Source: Thermoanaerobacter wiegelii Rt8.B1
GTDB taxonomy: Bacteria > Bacillota > Thermoanaerobacteria > Thermoanaerobacterales > Thermoanaerobacteraceae
Direction: 5' to 3'
Length of the DNA stretch: 64,000 bases
Assembly: GCF_000147695.2 (NCBI RefSeq)
Contig: NC_015958.1
Span: 1,790,001 to 1,854,000 of the forward strand
In this document: piece after piece, positions 45,417 through 53,799 of the stretch
Layout of the letters: each line of letters opens with the position of its first letter
How positions within the stretch are numbered: position 1 is the first letter of the stretch
The notes under the pieces: model-generated
The model's input: only the letters and a program-made list of their open reading frames with translations
Told to the model about the DNA's origin: nothing
Databases searched by the model: none
Made by a program: the position numbers and the translations under genes

Positions 45417-47059
45417 GGGATGTGCAAAATTAATAAAAATAGTCACGACAAAAAACCAAAATATGTATGACATACAATATATAGTAATCAACACTGACAA
45501 TTAAACATAAAGGAAGTGGTAAGGGAAAAGAAAAGACAAAAAGAGGGCTAAAAAAGGGTATAAATATCCTGTAGAAGTCAAATGTTAAAAAATGACATGA
45601 ACTAGATTCAGTAAAAGTTAAGCCGATTGCATCAAAGCAACGAGAGATCTAAACTCATCATATTTGCCCAATTTAATAGCTACAATAGCGACAGTGAGTA
45701 AAGTAATATGGCCAAAAGTATTAAGGTTGCTCACAGAATTAATATTTCTAACATAAGCCTTTTCAAAATCCAGAGCTTTAAAGCTAAATTTATCTTTCTG
45801 ATTCAATTCTCAATCTATAGACAGCTTTAAAATATAGGGAGTCTCTATTAATAGAAGACCTATAATCAGAAGATATAATAGCATACTTAGTACAGCCTCT
45901 ATGCTTTTTGCCATTAAAATATTTAGGATGCTTTATAGGGCAGGCAGAGTCATCTTTAGAATTACAGAACTTGCAAACAAATTTTTGCTTAATAAAACCA
46001 TCAAAATACTGCTTGCCGTCTTTGAGCATTTTAATACCTGCTTCACAAACCATATAACCATCATCAGTCAGTGGGGGACTTTTAGAATTACGCTTGTTAA
46101 GAGGAATAAAACAATGACCATGGAGAGTATCTCTAACAAAATTATAAACTCTCTTAACATCATACCCCTTATCGGCAATAAAATTAACATACTTAAGGTT
46201 AAACCACTTATTAGTCTTTTCAAGTAAAGACAAAGCAACTTCAAAAATCAGGGACATCAGCGGGAGTAGTAGTTTCAGCGATAGGTAATCCAGAGATAGC
46301 ATCAACAATAATATGATTTTTATAGCCCCAATAAAACTTATAACGTTTATTAGAAGAATCATTAGAAGCAGAATAAACGCCTAATTTACAATCCTTATCA
46401 GACTTAGGCTGATTATCTTTAGAGAATTTATTTTTAGAAAAAGACTTAGGGTTATTTAACTTAGTGTTAGCTTTAATAGGGGTAGAGTCCATGGAAATAA
46501 ACTCACCAGAGATAATGCCCATATTTTTGAGGATATTGACTTGATTTTGAAAGATAGAGGTCAAATAATCATGAGAGAACTCATTAATAAAACGGCGGAA
46601 AGTCCAATAAGAAGGAAGAGGTTTAAGGATGTTAAAGCCACAAAGATGAGCAATGATAAGATTATTGCGGAGATAATCTAAAAGGTCAGAAATTGTACCG
46701 AATCTTTCAGCTTTCATAACAATAAAAGCTCTAAACATTGCATGATGAGAATAACCCTTACGGCCAGGACTAGAGGAAGGGAATTCAGGTATTGAAGACA
46801 AGTCTAGATTTTTAAACATAGAAGAATAGAAATCAATTTTAGACAGAGAAGTAAAGAGTTCAGGTATATTTAAAAGTAATTGAAGCTGGTACATGTAGGA
46901 TTTCCCCCTCCTTAAAAAATATTTTCATGCGGTATATATAATAATTCGACAAATGGGAGGGGAAATCCTACATAAAAGATAAAAAATTCAAGAGTGATAG
47001 GGAAAAAATATGTCTGCAAAGTGGCTTAAATGAAGGCTTTTGAATTTTGCACAAGTCTA
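45417..47059 (-). mobile_element. Insertion sequence of about 1.64 kb with 13-base target duplication
   Basis: The ends share GTGCAAAATT in inverted orientation (near 45422 and 47042-47051). The 13 bases TTTTTATTTAATA are present on both sides (45404-45416 and 47060-47072). The element holds one DDE-type transposase gene that is frameshifted, so it is probably no longer active alone. The transposase N terminus has the DUF772-like domain found in IS5/IS1182-type elements. Confidence 0.8.
45618..46894 (-). pseudogene. DDE transposase (IS5/IS1182-like), two frameshifts
   Basis: Three frames in sequence make one transposase. The first (46894 to about 46250) has FPSSSPGRKGYSHHAMFRAFIVMKAERFG and SMDSTPIKANTKLN with a catalytic aspartate. 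It ends at a five-T run near 46245; with one T fewer it reads on as EVALSLLEKTNKWFNLKYVNFIADKGYD, which holds the second catalytic aspartate. The second frame stops after RLRIESER near 45790, and the third continues NQKDKFSFKALDFEKAYVRN to 45618. Two single-base shifts disable it. Confidence 0.8.
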
Positions 47060-47072
47060 TTTTTATTTAATA

Positions 47073-47289
47073 TTTGATCTGAAATGCCAATTTTCCCTAT
47101 GTCATGTAAATGGGCAGCGATATGTACTTTCTCAAGTTCTTTACCTCTGAGTCATATTTTTCGCGCTAAATCTTCTGTCATATCAGCAACTCTTGTAGAA
47201 TGCCCCTTTGTATAAACATCTCTTGCTTCTAATGCAGCAATTAAGCACTCAACAATATCATGGTAGAACTTATTTGTTTTTCTAAACAT
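47073..47289 (-). pseudogene. HD-GYP gene, 5' part, with in-frame stop
   Basis: Starts MFRKTNKFYHDIVECLIAAL with GGAGG just upstream, then EARDVYTKGHSTRVADM carries the conserved GHS of the HD domain. A TGA at 47152-47154 stops it after ARKI; the frame then continues KELEKVHIAAHLHDIGKIGISDQILN with the HD pair intact. So this gene has both a nonsense mutation and the insertion sequence that separates it from 45040-45416. Confidence 0.8.
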
Positions 47290-47314
47290 TTATTTTCCTC
47301 CTTTGTTAAATTTC

Positions 47315-47348
47315 AAAAAAAGCAATCCCATTATAAATTGGGATTGCT
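47315..47348 (-). terminator. Terminator of the feo operon
   Basis: Arms AGCAATCCCA (47321-47330) and TGGGATTGCT (47339-47348), followed on the minus strand by TTTTTTTG. The hairpin overlaps the last codons of the FeoC-like gene. Confidence 0.85.
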
Positions 47349-47513
47349 TCTTTTGAGTATATACTCTATATTTTTTACAGGGCAGTTGCCGCAAGAATTC
47401 TTGTAATTAGAACAATATGCACATGACTTCGAACTAAGCTGTTTTTTTAACTCTTTATATATCACAAAAACAGATAAAACACCCAGTAAACCTAAAACAA
47501 TTGTTTCTACCAT
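47331..47513 (-). CDS. FeoB-associated Cys-rich membrane protein
   Basis: A 60-residue protein: one N-terminal membrane helix (IVLGLLGVLSVFVIY) followed by a cytoplasmic tail with five cysteines in SKSCAYCSNYKNSCGNCPV. This is the small protein commonly found after feoB in Firmicutes, in the place of FeoC. It may carry an Fe-S cluster that senses or aids iron transport; direct evidence is lacking. It lies 20 bases after feoB and just before the operon's terminator. Confidence 0.85.
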   Translation of the reverse strand: MVETIVLGLLGVLSVFVIYKELKKQLSSKSCAYCSNYKNSCGNCPVKNIEYILKRSNPNL

Positions 47514-47533
47514 ACAAATCTATCCTTTCAAAA

Positions 47534-49579
47534 TCAATTAAGTCCTAAAAGTTTTCCACCTTGATACACAATCACAGCCATAAGCCATCCCAACACAAGG
47601 GTGTATCCAACTGCGAAAGCAGTCCATTTCCAGGAATTTGTTTCTCTTTTAATAGCTCCAATTGTTGCAACACAAGGAATATAAATCAAGGTCATTACCA
47701 TAAAGGCATATGCAGAAAGTGGGGTAAAGTTTTGGCGGATTGCCTCTGTTAGTGCAGCCCCTTCAGCTCCATATACAACCCCAAAAGTTCCAACAACTAC
47801 TTCTTTTGCCAAAATGCCAAATATAAGGGCTGATGCCGCTTCCCACTTTCCAAAACCGGCTGGCTTTAAAATTGGCGCAATCAAAGACCCTATTCGGCCT
47901 ATTAAGCTGTTTTCACTGGCATATTCCACTCCAACAGGTAAATTTGAAAGTACCCATATAAGGATTACAACGCTCACAATTATCGTACCTGCTTTTTTAA
48001 TAAACTCACTTCCTCTTTCCCACATGTGAATAAAAAGCCCTTTTAAAGTAGGAATTCTATATGGAGGCAACTCCATAACAAAATGAGAAGTTTTTCCTTT
48101 AAAAAGGTATTTTTTAAACAATTTTGCTACTATTATTGCAAGAACAATTCCCAATAAATATATAGAAAATACTACCAATCCTTGATTTGCAGTAAAAAAC
48201 GCCCCAGCAAATAACACATAAACAGGAAGCCTAGCAGTACAGGACATTAACGGATTTATCAAAATAGTTATAAGCCTATCTTCTTTGTTTTCTAATGTCC
48301 TTGTAGCCATTATACCTGGCACATTACATCCAAAACCTATAATCATAGGAATAAAAGACTTCCCATGTAAACCAAGTGCATTCATTAATCTGTCCATCAC
48401 ATAAGCTGCACGAGCCATATATCCACTGTCTTCTAAAATAGATATAGCAAAAAACAGTAAAAATATTGGAGGTATAAATACAAGAACTGAACCTATACCA
48501 CCTATAAGCCCATCAGTTATAAAAGAAGCCACTACCTCTGGAACTCCAATATTTGCTAATACAGTATTTGTAACTTCTCCCAACCACCCAAAAAATGTCT
48601 CTATCCAGCCTACTAAAGGATCTCCAATAACAAAGGTAAATTGGAAAACTCCCCACATTGCCAGTAGAAAAATGGGTATCCCTAAATAACGATTTGTAAC
48701 AATTTTATCAATTTTATCCGAAAGGGTATACCTGTCTTCTACTGTATAGTGTTTTCTTACGCATTCTTTTATAATGCCAGATATAAAACCGTATCTTTTG
48801 TCAGCTATAAGAATTTCTGCATCTTCTCCCAATACCTCTTCTAAATACTTTTTGCTCTCTTTTAATTGAGACAAAATATCTTTATAATTTTCTATCTCTT
48901 TTATGATGTTTTCATCATTTTCTAATAATTTTACAGCCAACCAGCGTGCCAAAAATCTTTTTGTTAAATTTTCTTCTTTCTCAATCAATTTTTTTAACTT
49001 ATCAATTTCTTCTTCTATCTCTTTTCCATAATCAACTTTATAAACCTCTTTTTCTTTGCTTTCATAAACTTTCAAAACAGCTTGTAAAAGCTCCTTTATC
49101 CCTACATTCTTTGTCGCAACAGTAGGGATAACAGGTATTTTTAAAAGTTTTGATAGTTTCTCCACATCTATTTGGATGCCTTTAGCTTTTGCCTCGTCAT
49201 ACATGTTTAATGCTAGTACCACATTAGCATTCATTTCTAAAAGCTGCATTGTCAAATACAGATTTCTCTCTAAATTAGTAGCATCAACTACATTTACAAC
49301 CACATCGGGCTTATCGTAAATAATAAAATTGCGAGCTACGACTTCATCTTCTGTATAAGCTCCTAAACTATAGGTACCAGGAAGGTCTACAACATTGATA
49401 TCTACACCCTCAAATTTTAATTTCCCTTCCTTCTTCTCTACTGTAACTCCTGGCCAATTCCCAACATGTTGCCTTGAGCCAGTCAAATCGTTGAATAAAG
49501 TTGTTTTACCTGAATTAGGATTGCCAGCTAAAGCAATTACAAGCTCCCTTCTTCCCTGCAAGGTAGATACCTCTCCCAT
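47534..49579 (-). CDS. feoB: Ferrous iron transporter B
   Basis: A 681-residue Fe(II) transporter. The N-terminal G domain has [34 protein letters not shown] (G1 and G2), DLPGTYSLG (G3) and NMYDE (G4 variant). A helical spacer and the membrane core follow, with the Cys-containing gate [14 protein letters not shown] and [13 protein letters not shown]. Feo systems import ferrous iron in anaerobic conditions. It is preceded by two feoA genes. Ribosome site GGAGG. Confidence 0.97.
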   Translation of the reverse strand: MGEVSTLQGRRELVIALAGNPNSGKTTLFNDLTGSRQHVGNWPGVTVEKKEGKLKFEGVDINVVDLPGTYSLGAYTEDEVVARNFIIYDKPDVVVNVVDATNLERNLYLTMQLLEMNANVVLALNMYDEAKAKGIQIDVEKLSKLLKIPVIPTVATKNVGIKELLQAVLKVYESKEKEVYKVDYGKEIEEEIDKLKKLIEKEENLTKRFLARWLAVKLLENDENIIKEIENYKDILSQLKESKKYLEEVLGEDAEILIADKRYGFISGIIKECVRKHYTVEDRYTLSDKIDKIVTNRYLGIPIFLLAMWGVFQFTFVIGDPLVGWIETFFGWLGEVTNTVLANIGVPEVVASFITDGLIGGIGSVLVFIPPIFLLFFAISILEDSGYMARAAYVMDRLMNALGLHGKSFIPMIIGFGCNVPGIMATRTLENKEDRLITILINPLMSCTARLPVYVLFAGAFFTANQGLVVFSIYLLGIVLAIIVAKLFKKYLFKGKTSHFVMELPPYRIPTLKGLFIHMWERGSEFIKKAGTIIVSVVILIWVLSNLPVGVEYASENSLIGRIGSLIAPILKPAGFGKWEAASALIFGILAKEVVVGTFGVVYGAEGAALTEAIRQNFTPLSAYAFMVMTLIYIPCVATIGAIKRETNSWKWTAFAVGYTLVLGWLMAVIVYQGGKLLGLN

Positions 49580-49593
49580 CCTTATCCTCCTTT

Positions 49594-49836
49594 TTATCTT
49601 TCTTCCACCATAATTTTTTGAGCCATTCCAAAGCCTAAAACCATTCTACTTTCACCTAATGCTACAATAAGAGGCCCGATATCATTTTTTATTACTCGTA
49701 TAACAGCTCCTCTAATAAGCCCCATATCCGTAAGCCTTCTTCTAATGCTTTCTCCTCCAACAACATCCACAATAACAGCATTCTTTCCTGCTGGAAGCAT
49801 GGCTAATGGCACTATTATCCCTTCTTTCCCTATCAA
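49594..49836 (-). CDS. feoA: FeoA-type SH3-like protein, second copy
   Basis: An 80-residue FeoA domain: [63 protein letters not shown]. The pattern RRRLxDMGLixG...plg.pl.v...g..l.L is the FeoA signature. The start is TTG with GAGGTGATG upstream, one base after the first feoA. FeoA regulates or assists FeoB. Confidence 0.9.
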   Translation of the reverse strand: MIGKEGIIVPLAMLPAGKNAVIVDVVGGESIRRRLTDMGLIRGAVIRVIKNDIGPLIVALGESRMVLGFGMAQKIMVEER

Positions 49837-49837
49837 T

Positions 49838-50080
49838 TTACATCACCTCTACTTCTATCAAAGCTACTTCACTCTTTCTAAGACTTAAACGATAGCCCAA
49901 AACTGTAACTTCTATTGGGTCTCCTAAGGGTGCAACGCCTTCTACTTTCAGTTCAGTCCCTAGAATGACTCCCATGTCTGTAAGCCTTCTCCTTAAATCT
50001 CCTTTAGCTGCAATTTTAACAACTATTGCTTTTGTACCTATTGGCAATTTATTTAAGGTAGTTACATTTTGAGTCCCCAT
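49838..50080 (-). CDS. feoA: FeoA-type SH3-like protein, first copy
   Basis: An 80-residue FeoA domain: [69 protein letters not shown]. It is closer to the family standard than the second copy, with an intact APLGDP. First gene of the feoA-feoA-feoB-feoC-like operon; the Fur box is about 105 bases upstream. Ribosome site GAGGCGG. Confidence 0.92.
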   Translation of the reverse strand: MGTQNVTTLNKLPIGTKAIVVKIAAKGDLRRRLTDMGVILGTELKVEGVAPLGDPIEVTVLGYRLSLRKSEVALIEVEVM

Positions 50081-50185
50081 AATTTCCGCCTCTTTTCCTA
50101 TGGTTTATCTGTTTTAATAAATTACTTGAACAATCACTTTTTCAAAAGCAATTATGTATGAAACATGTTGAAAATTAATTACAAA

Positions 50186-50248
50186 TGATATTGATAATAT
50201 TTCTCATTATCTATATAAAAGATTACCACATATCTTACTTTAAGTCAA
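50186..50248 (-). promoter_or_regulatory. feo promoter with Fur-box-like operator
   Basis: Minus strand -35 TTGACT (50243-50248), 17-base spacer, -10 TAATCT (50220-50225). Starting a few bases past the predicted start point is TGATATTGATAAT...CATTATC (50186-50211), close to the Fur consensus GATAATGATAATCATTATC. Iron repression through a Fur protein is likely. Confidence 0.6.
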
Positions 50249-50251
50249 TAT

Positions 50252-50286
50252 AAAAAAGACACCCGCACATCTTCTGCGGATGTCCC
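50252..50286 (-). terminator. Terminator of the DUF1847 gene, outer duplicate
   Basis: Hairpin with arms GACACCCGCA/TGCGGATGTC (50258-50284, one wobble pair), followed on the minus strand by TTTTTT. The gene it serves ends at 50597, and the repeat element lies between them. A second, variant hairpin sharing the same 17 bases TCTTCTGCGGATGTCCC is at 50551-50577. Confidence 0.75.
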
Positions 50287-50550
50287 AGACTATAGACAAA
50301 CTTTCGGAAAGTAGATATTTTGCATAAGGAGTGACTTGTGACAAAGCGTTAACAAAACTTAGCGAGACCGAGGATGGAGGCAGGGCCGCAACCTTGTGAT
50401 GGCGGAGGCGGGCACCTGAGACAGGATGTCGAATGTGCCCGGGACCCTGCCGAAATCCGAAGGTCGAGCTTTAGCTTTGTCGCTTTGGAACTCCGGAGCG
50501 ACGATGCAAAATATCTGCTTTTAAAAATTTTTGACTTTGTCAAAAAGCTG
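50287..50550 (-). mobile_element. GC-rich structured repeat element, copy 2 (about 264 bp)
   Basis: Reverse complement of the element at 36441-36768, without that copy's extra hairpin. The ends hold AGATATTTTGCAT and its complement. The core stems GTCGCT/AGCGAC, CGGGCAC/GTGCCCG and GCAGGG/CCCTGC are all kept. An inner stem reads GACA/TGTC here and GGCA/TGCC in copy 1, a paired change that keeps the pairing. As in copy 1, it sits in sense orientation inside the terminator of the preceding gene, with a hairpin on each side. It encodes no protein. Confidence 0.75.
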
Positions 50551-50577
50551 AGACAGCCGTCTTCTGCGGATGTCCCG
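50551..50577 (-). repeat. Inner duplicate of the DUF1847 terminator hairpin
   Basis: GACAGCCG...CGGATGTC forms a hairpin with one mismatch, and it shares TCTTCTGCGGATGTCCC with the outer terminator at 50252-50286. It has no T tract on the minus strand, since the repeat element follows directly. Best read as one side of a diverged target duplication. Confidence 0.6.
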
Positions 50578-50596
50578 TTTTTTATAAACCCTAGTG

Positions 50597-51199
50597 TTAT
50601 ACATTAACAGCTTCTAATCCTTTTACAGGACAATGGGAGTATTTTCTATCCTTTGCTACTAAAGTTGTTACTAATCCTTTAGAATATTTATTAAAAAGTA
50701 TGTCATGCCCTACGCAAAGTCCTATCACTACATTAAGTTCTGTATTTTCTTGGTTCATTATCTCTGCCTGTGTTATAGGATTGCAAGTAGCAACAAATCC
50801 CTCTTTATCTTTTTGAATGTCTATATCTTCTATATCAATAGAACCGACTTTACAGCAAACAGGAACAATTTTTAAATCATATTGTTCTAATAATTTTACA
50901 AATTGTTTCGCTTCTTTACTCGTAGAATAACAAAATGCAACGCCAATAGTTTTAAATCCCATCTGCTTAATAAACTCTATTATTTCTTCTGCCCTACTTC
51001 TCAATTCTCCATTTTCCTTCTTAGGAAGAGTATTGGCGAAGTTCATTATCTTATGAACCATTTCATCTTGTTTGTATATCGCAACTGACTGTTCTACAAT
51101 ATCTCTTTTTTCAATAGTAGGACAATTTTTAGGAAAATTCCCCTCCCCTTTAGCACAAGGCTTTTTTGGACATACTCCACAGGTATAAATTGACTTCAT
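50597..51199 (-). CDS. DUF1847 cysteine-rich protein
   Basis: A 200-residue protein starting MKSIYTCGVCPKKPCAKGEG with a CxxC-x4-C cluster, then NCPTIEKRDIVEQSVAIY, GFKTIGVAFCYSTSKEAKQF, VPVCCKVGSID, CNPITQAEIMN, GLCVGHDILFNKYS and KDRKYSHCPVKGLEAV. Many cysteines in conserved places suggest bound metal or an Fe-S cluster, as in the DUF1847 family of anaerobes; its role is unknown. The start at 51199 follows GAGGTG; upstream in-frame codons run through the operator. A strong promoter with a 17-base palindrome drives it. Confidence 0.8.
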   Translation of the reverse strand: MKSIYTCGVCPKKPCAKGEGNFPKNCPTIEKRDIVEQSVAIYKQDEMVHKIMNFANTLPKKENGELRSRAEEIIEFIKQMGFKTIGVAFCYSTSKEAKQFVKLLEQYDLKIVPVCCKVGSIDIEDIDIQKDKEGFVATCNPITQAEIMNQENTELNVVIGLCVGHDILFNKYSKGLVTTLVAKDRKYSHCPVKGLEAVNV

Positions 51200-51211
51200 T
51201 TTATTCACCTC

Positions 51212-51271
51212 TTGTATACTGTATACAATATTCGCTAAAAAAATTATAGCATATCCCTCTCCCCTGTGCAA
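51212..51271 (-). promoter_or_regulatory. DUF1847 promoter with GntR-like palindrome
   Basis: Minus strand -35 TTGCAC (51266-51271), 17-base spacer, -10 TATAAT preceded by TGC (51243-51248). A few bases past the start point is the near-perfect 17-base palindrome TTGTATACAGTATACAA (51212-51228), ending close to the ribosome site. TTGTATAC-type arms are common for GntR-family repressors. No GntR gene is in the window. Confidence 0.65.
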
Positions 51272-51276
51272 GGGGG

Positions 51277-51354
51277 TTATTCTTCAAAGCAATCTATACA
51301 GACCTTTTTCCCGTCTTTAAATCTTATCTCATTCTCCGCAGCGTATTGCCACAT
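51277..51354 (-). pseudogene. FmdE-type zinc-ribbon C-terminal remnant
   Basis: A 25-codon frame reads MWQYAAENEIRFKDGKKVCIDCFEE. The part AENEIRFKDGKKVCIDCF is the C-terminal zinc ribbon of FmdE-family proteins (E-x-x-R-x-x-x-G-K-x-x-C-x-x-C-F), and TGTGGC in another frame just before it would give the usual CG. The rest of the gene is absent. FmdE genes are often next to metal ABC transporters like the one at 51.9-54.9 kb. Confidence 0.5.
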
Positions 51355-51378
51355 ATTTTAACTGTATTGAAGGGTATA

Positions 51379-51795
51379 TTACAATGTATCCTCTGGACCT
51401 TTTATGCTGTCAAGTTCATAAACATAAGGCTTTATATCCAGTATAGGACTTCCATCTAAGGCATCCACACCTTTTACATAAAGTTTATTTCCTTCAATTT
51501 TTACAAGGTCAGCCACACAAAAAGCTATAGGGTTTGGCCTTGAAGGAGAACGAGTGGCAAATACTCCTTTTATCTCTGGCCCCCATGGAGTGGCAGTTTT
51601 TATGACATCTCTTTTCCCTAAATGGCACCAGTAAAGAACTATTATGTGCTTTTTACTCTCTATATCCTGAAGCCCTTCTTGAAACTCAGGATATATTTCC
51701 AACACTGCTTCCTTATCGCTCACCCTTCCTTGATGAGGCGCTTCCCCTCTCTTTTTATAGGGACTGTGTATCACACCTATAGGTATCAATTCCAC
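51379..51795 (-). CDS. trmO: tRNA N6-methyladenosine methyltransferase, TrmO/TsaA family
   Basis: A 138-residue protein with the TsaA fold. Conserved parts are LIPIGVIHSPYKKRGEAPHQGR at the N terminus, VLYWCHLGKRDV, and ATRSPSRPNPIAFCVADLVKIEGNKLYVKGVDALDGSPILDIKPY. TrmO methylates t6A37 in some tRNAs using SAM; genes of this family also cluster with metal-uptake loci, so another role is possible. The start is GTG with GGAAGGG upstream. Its 5' flank has a fragment of a second copy of the same gene. Confidence 0.85.
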   Translation of the reverse strand: MELIPIGVIHSPYKKRGEAPHQGRVSDKEAVLEIYPEFQEGLQDIESKKHIIVLYWCHLGKRDVIKTATPWGPEIKGVFATRSPSRPNPIAFCVADLVKIEGNKLYVKGVDALDGSPILDIKPYVYELDSIKGPEDTL

Positions 51796-51835
51796 GTCAA
51801 TTATCCCTTCCTTTCCGTTAAAGTGGAATGAAAGT

Positions 51836-51908
51836 TCAGACGGAAGGAACCGTCCCCCTTGTCTGTATAAGGACTGTGAATAATTCCTATTGGTATTAAA
51901 TCCAAGCT
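51836..51908 (-). pseudogene. Fragment of a second tsaA-like gene joined to a short repeat
   Basis: Minus strand reads LDLIPIGIIHSPYTDK (51858-51905), almost the same as the first residues of the intact gene (MELIPIGVIHSPYKKR), and is preceded by AAGGGG as a ribosome site. It then runs into GGGGACGGTTCCTT, the 14-base motif also found in the loop of the cobalamin riboswitch (44169-44182), and the similarity stops. Confidence 0.6.
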
Positions 51909-51928
51909 AAACTACCCCTTTCTACAAT

Positions 51929-52681
51929 TTAGAGCGGTATAACTATTGGTATATTACGGCATTTTTCTACTGCAACAGGTATACCATAAACAGCTTCTAT
52001 ATTTTCCTCAGTCATGACTTCCATTCCACCATAGGCAAAAATGGTATTATCTTTTAAAAGTAAAAATTTATCAGAAAATCTAAGTGCCAAATTTAAATCG
52101 TGGCTTATAACAATTGCTGCTATATTTTGCTCTTTCACCGTCTCTTTTATAATTCTCAAAACCTCGATTTGGTTTTTCAAATCCAAATTATTTGTCGGCT
52201 CATCCAAAAGCATTACAATAGGTTGCTGTGCTAAAGCCCTCGCTATGACTACCTTTTGCAATTCTCCTCCACTTAACTCATTTAAATAGCACAGTGATAA
52301 TTTTTCTAAATCAAATTTTTTTAACACCTCATTTACAATCTTTATATCCCTTTCAGTCACATCCCACTTTATATGAGGTTTTCTTCCTAAAAGTACCGCA
52401 TCAAATACAGTAAATCGACCATTCTCATTCCTTTGCGCCACATATCCTATTCTTTTAGCTACCTCTATTCTACTTAATTTTGAAATTTCATCTTTTTCGA
52501 TATATATTGCTCCTTTGTGAGGTTTTAGAATTTTATTTATACACTTCAAAAGAGTAGATTTCCCCGCCCCATTGTTTCCTAAAATAGAAAGTAACTCCCC
52601 TCTTTGAAGATTAAATTTAACATCTTTTAAAACGGGTACACTGGTATAACTGAATTCAATACCATCTATATCTAAAATCAT
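51929..52681 (-). CDS. ABC transporter ATPase, FecE/BtuD type
   Basis: A 250-residue ATP-binding subunit: Walker A GNNGAGKSTLLKCI, signature LSGGELQKVVIARALAQQP, Walker B IVMLLDEPTNNLDLKNQ and the switch VISHDLN. FecE/BtuD proteins power uptake of iron-siderophores, haem, B12 or oxyanions such as molybdate. Its start overlaps the permease stop by four bases. The likely substrate is discussed under the binding protein. Confidence 0.93.
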   Translation of the reverse strand: MILDIDGIEFSYTSVPVLKDVKFNLQRGELLSILGNNGAGKSTLLKCINKILKPHKGAIYIEKDEISKLSRIEVAKRIGYVAQRNENGRFTVFDAVLLGRKPHIKWDVTERDIKIVNEVLKKFDLEKLSLCYLNELSGGELQKVVIARALAQQPIVMLLDEPTNNLDLKNQIEVLRIIKETVKEQNIAAIVISHDLNLALRFSDKFLLLKDNTIFAYGGMEVMTEENIEAVYGIPVAVEKCRNIPIVIPL

Positions 52682-53742
52682 CTCTTATACCCCCTTGAAA
52701 GCACATAGAGGAAAACCGGTGCTCCCAAAAAGGAGGTTATAGCGCCCACAGGTAATACTACCGGTGAAATAATAGTTCTGCCTAAAGTGTCTGATGCTAA
52801 AAGTATTAAACCTCCCATTACAGAAGAAGCAGGAATCAAAAATCTATGGTCTCCTCCAATTAATCTCCTCATTATGTGAGGTCCAACAAGTCCAATAAAG
52901 CCTATAATTCCTACAAAAGAGGTAATAACGGCAGCAATTAAAGAAGAGACAAACATGCCCAATAATCTTACTCTTTCCACGTCAACTCCAAGACCTTTTG
53001 CCGTTTCTTCTCCACTGTCTAAAGCATTATAGTTCCATCTGTTAAACATAAAATATATCAGAGAAATACCTACAACTACAGACATTATACCTAAATCTTT
53101 CCATGATGCCCTTCCTATATCTCCAAATGTCCAAAAAACTACAGAAGCCACTTTTACATCATCAGCAAAATACTGCAAAATCATAGTAACAGCTGAAAAC
53201 AAAGACCCTAAAGCTACTCCTGCCAAAACCATCGCTTCAGGAGTTACTCTAAAGCTTTTTGCCAACATCAATACAACTACTGTCGAACCCATTGAACCCA
53301 AAAAAGCAAAAAGGACTACTAAATATGGATTATTTATAATTACAGAATCAGGGTTTGTAGTACTACCTGCTCCAAATGCAATGATAGCTACTGCCGCTCC
53401 AAAAGCAGCCCCTTGGGAAATACCTAAAGTAAAAGGAGAAGCTAGGGGGTTTCTCAGAATGCTTTGGGTTACACATCCTGCAACAGATAAACCAATTCCC
53501 GCCACAATTGCTGATAAAATTCTTGGCAACCTAATGTTCCAAACTATGATATGAAATCTCTCTTCTCCCTTACCTAATAACGCTTTTATGACATCATAAG
53601 TACCAATACCAGCAGAGCCTGCATTTATAGCATATATTACAAGTACAAGTATAACCAAAGCTGTTAAAGATATAATCAATATTTTTCTTTTTATATATTT
53701 GTTATAACTATCCGGTACAGTATCTACAAATGACTGTCTCAA
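52678..53742 (-). CDS. ABC transporter permease, FecCD/BtuC type
   Basis: A 354-residue permease with about ten membrane helices. Family motifs: RLPRILSAIVAGIGLSVAGCVTQSILRNPLASPFTLGISQGAAFGAA, VGLVGPHIMRRLIGGDHRFLIPAS and LPVGAITSFLGAPVFLYVL. Probable start is TTG with AAGGGG upstream; the nearby ATG runs into a stop. Middle gene of a three-gene transporter operon. Confidence 0.93.
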   Translation of the reverse strand: MRQSFVDTVPDSYNKYIKRKILIISLTALVILVLVIYAINAGSAGIGTYDVIKALLGKGEERFHIIVWNIRLPRILSAIVAGIGLSVAGCVTQSILRNPLASPFTLGISQGAAFGAAVAIIAFGAGSTTNPDSVIINNPYLVVLFAFLGSMGSTVVVLMLAKSFRVTPEAMVLAGVALGSLFSAVTMILQYFADDVKVASVVFWTFGDIGRASWKDLGIMSVVVGISLIYFMFNRWNYNALDSGEETAKGLGVDVERVRLLGMFVSSLIAAVITSFVGIIGFIGLVGPHIMRRLIGGDHRFLIPASSVMGGLILLASDTLGRTIISPVVLPVGAITSFLGAPVFLYVLSRGYKR

Positions 53743-53799
53743 GGCTTCATCCCCTTATCTTTGTAATTCCCCGCTTTTAGTGGAGGAATTTATTTTACA

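Noticed and set aside
50349-50607. Small frames on both strands within repeat copy 2
   Set aside because: They are not kept in copy 1, which has the same core; the base pattern follows RNA stems and not codons.
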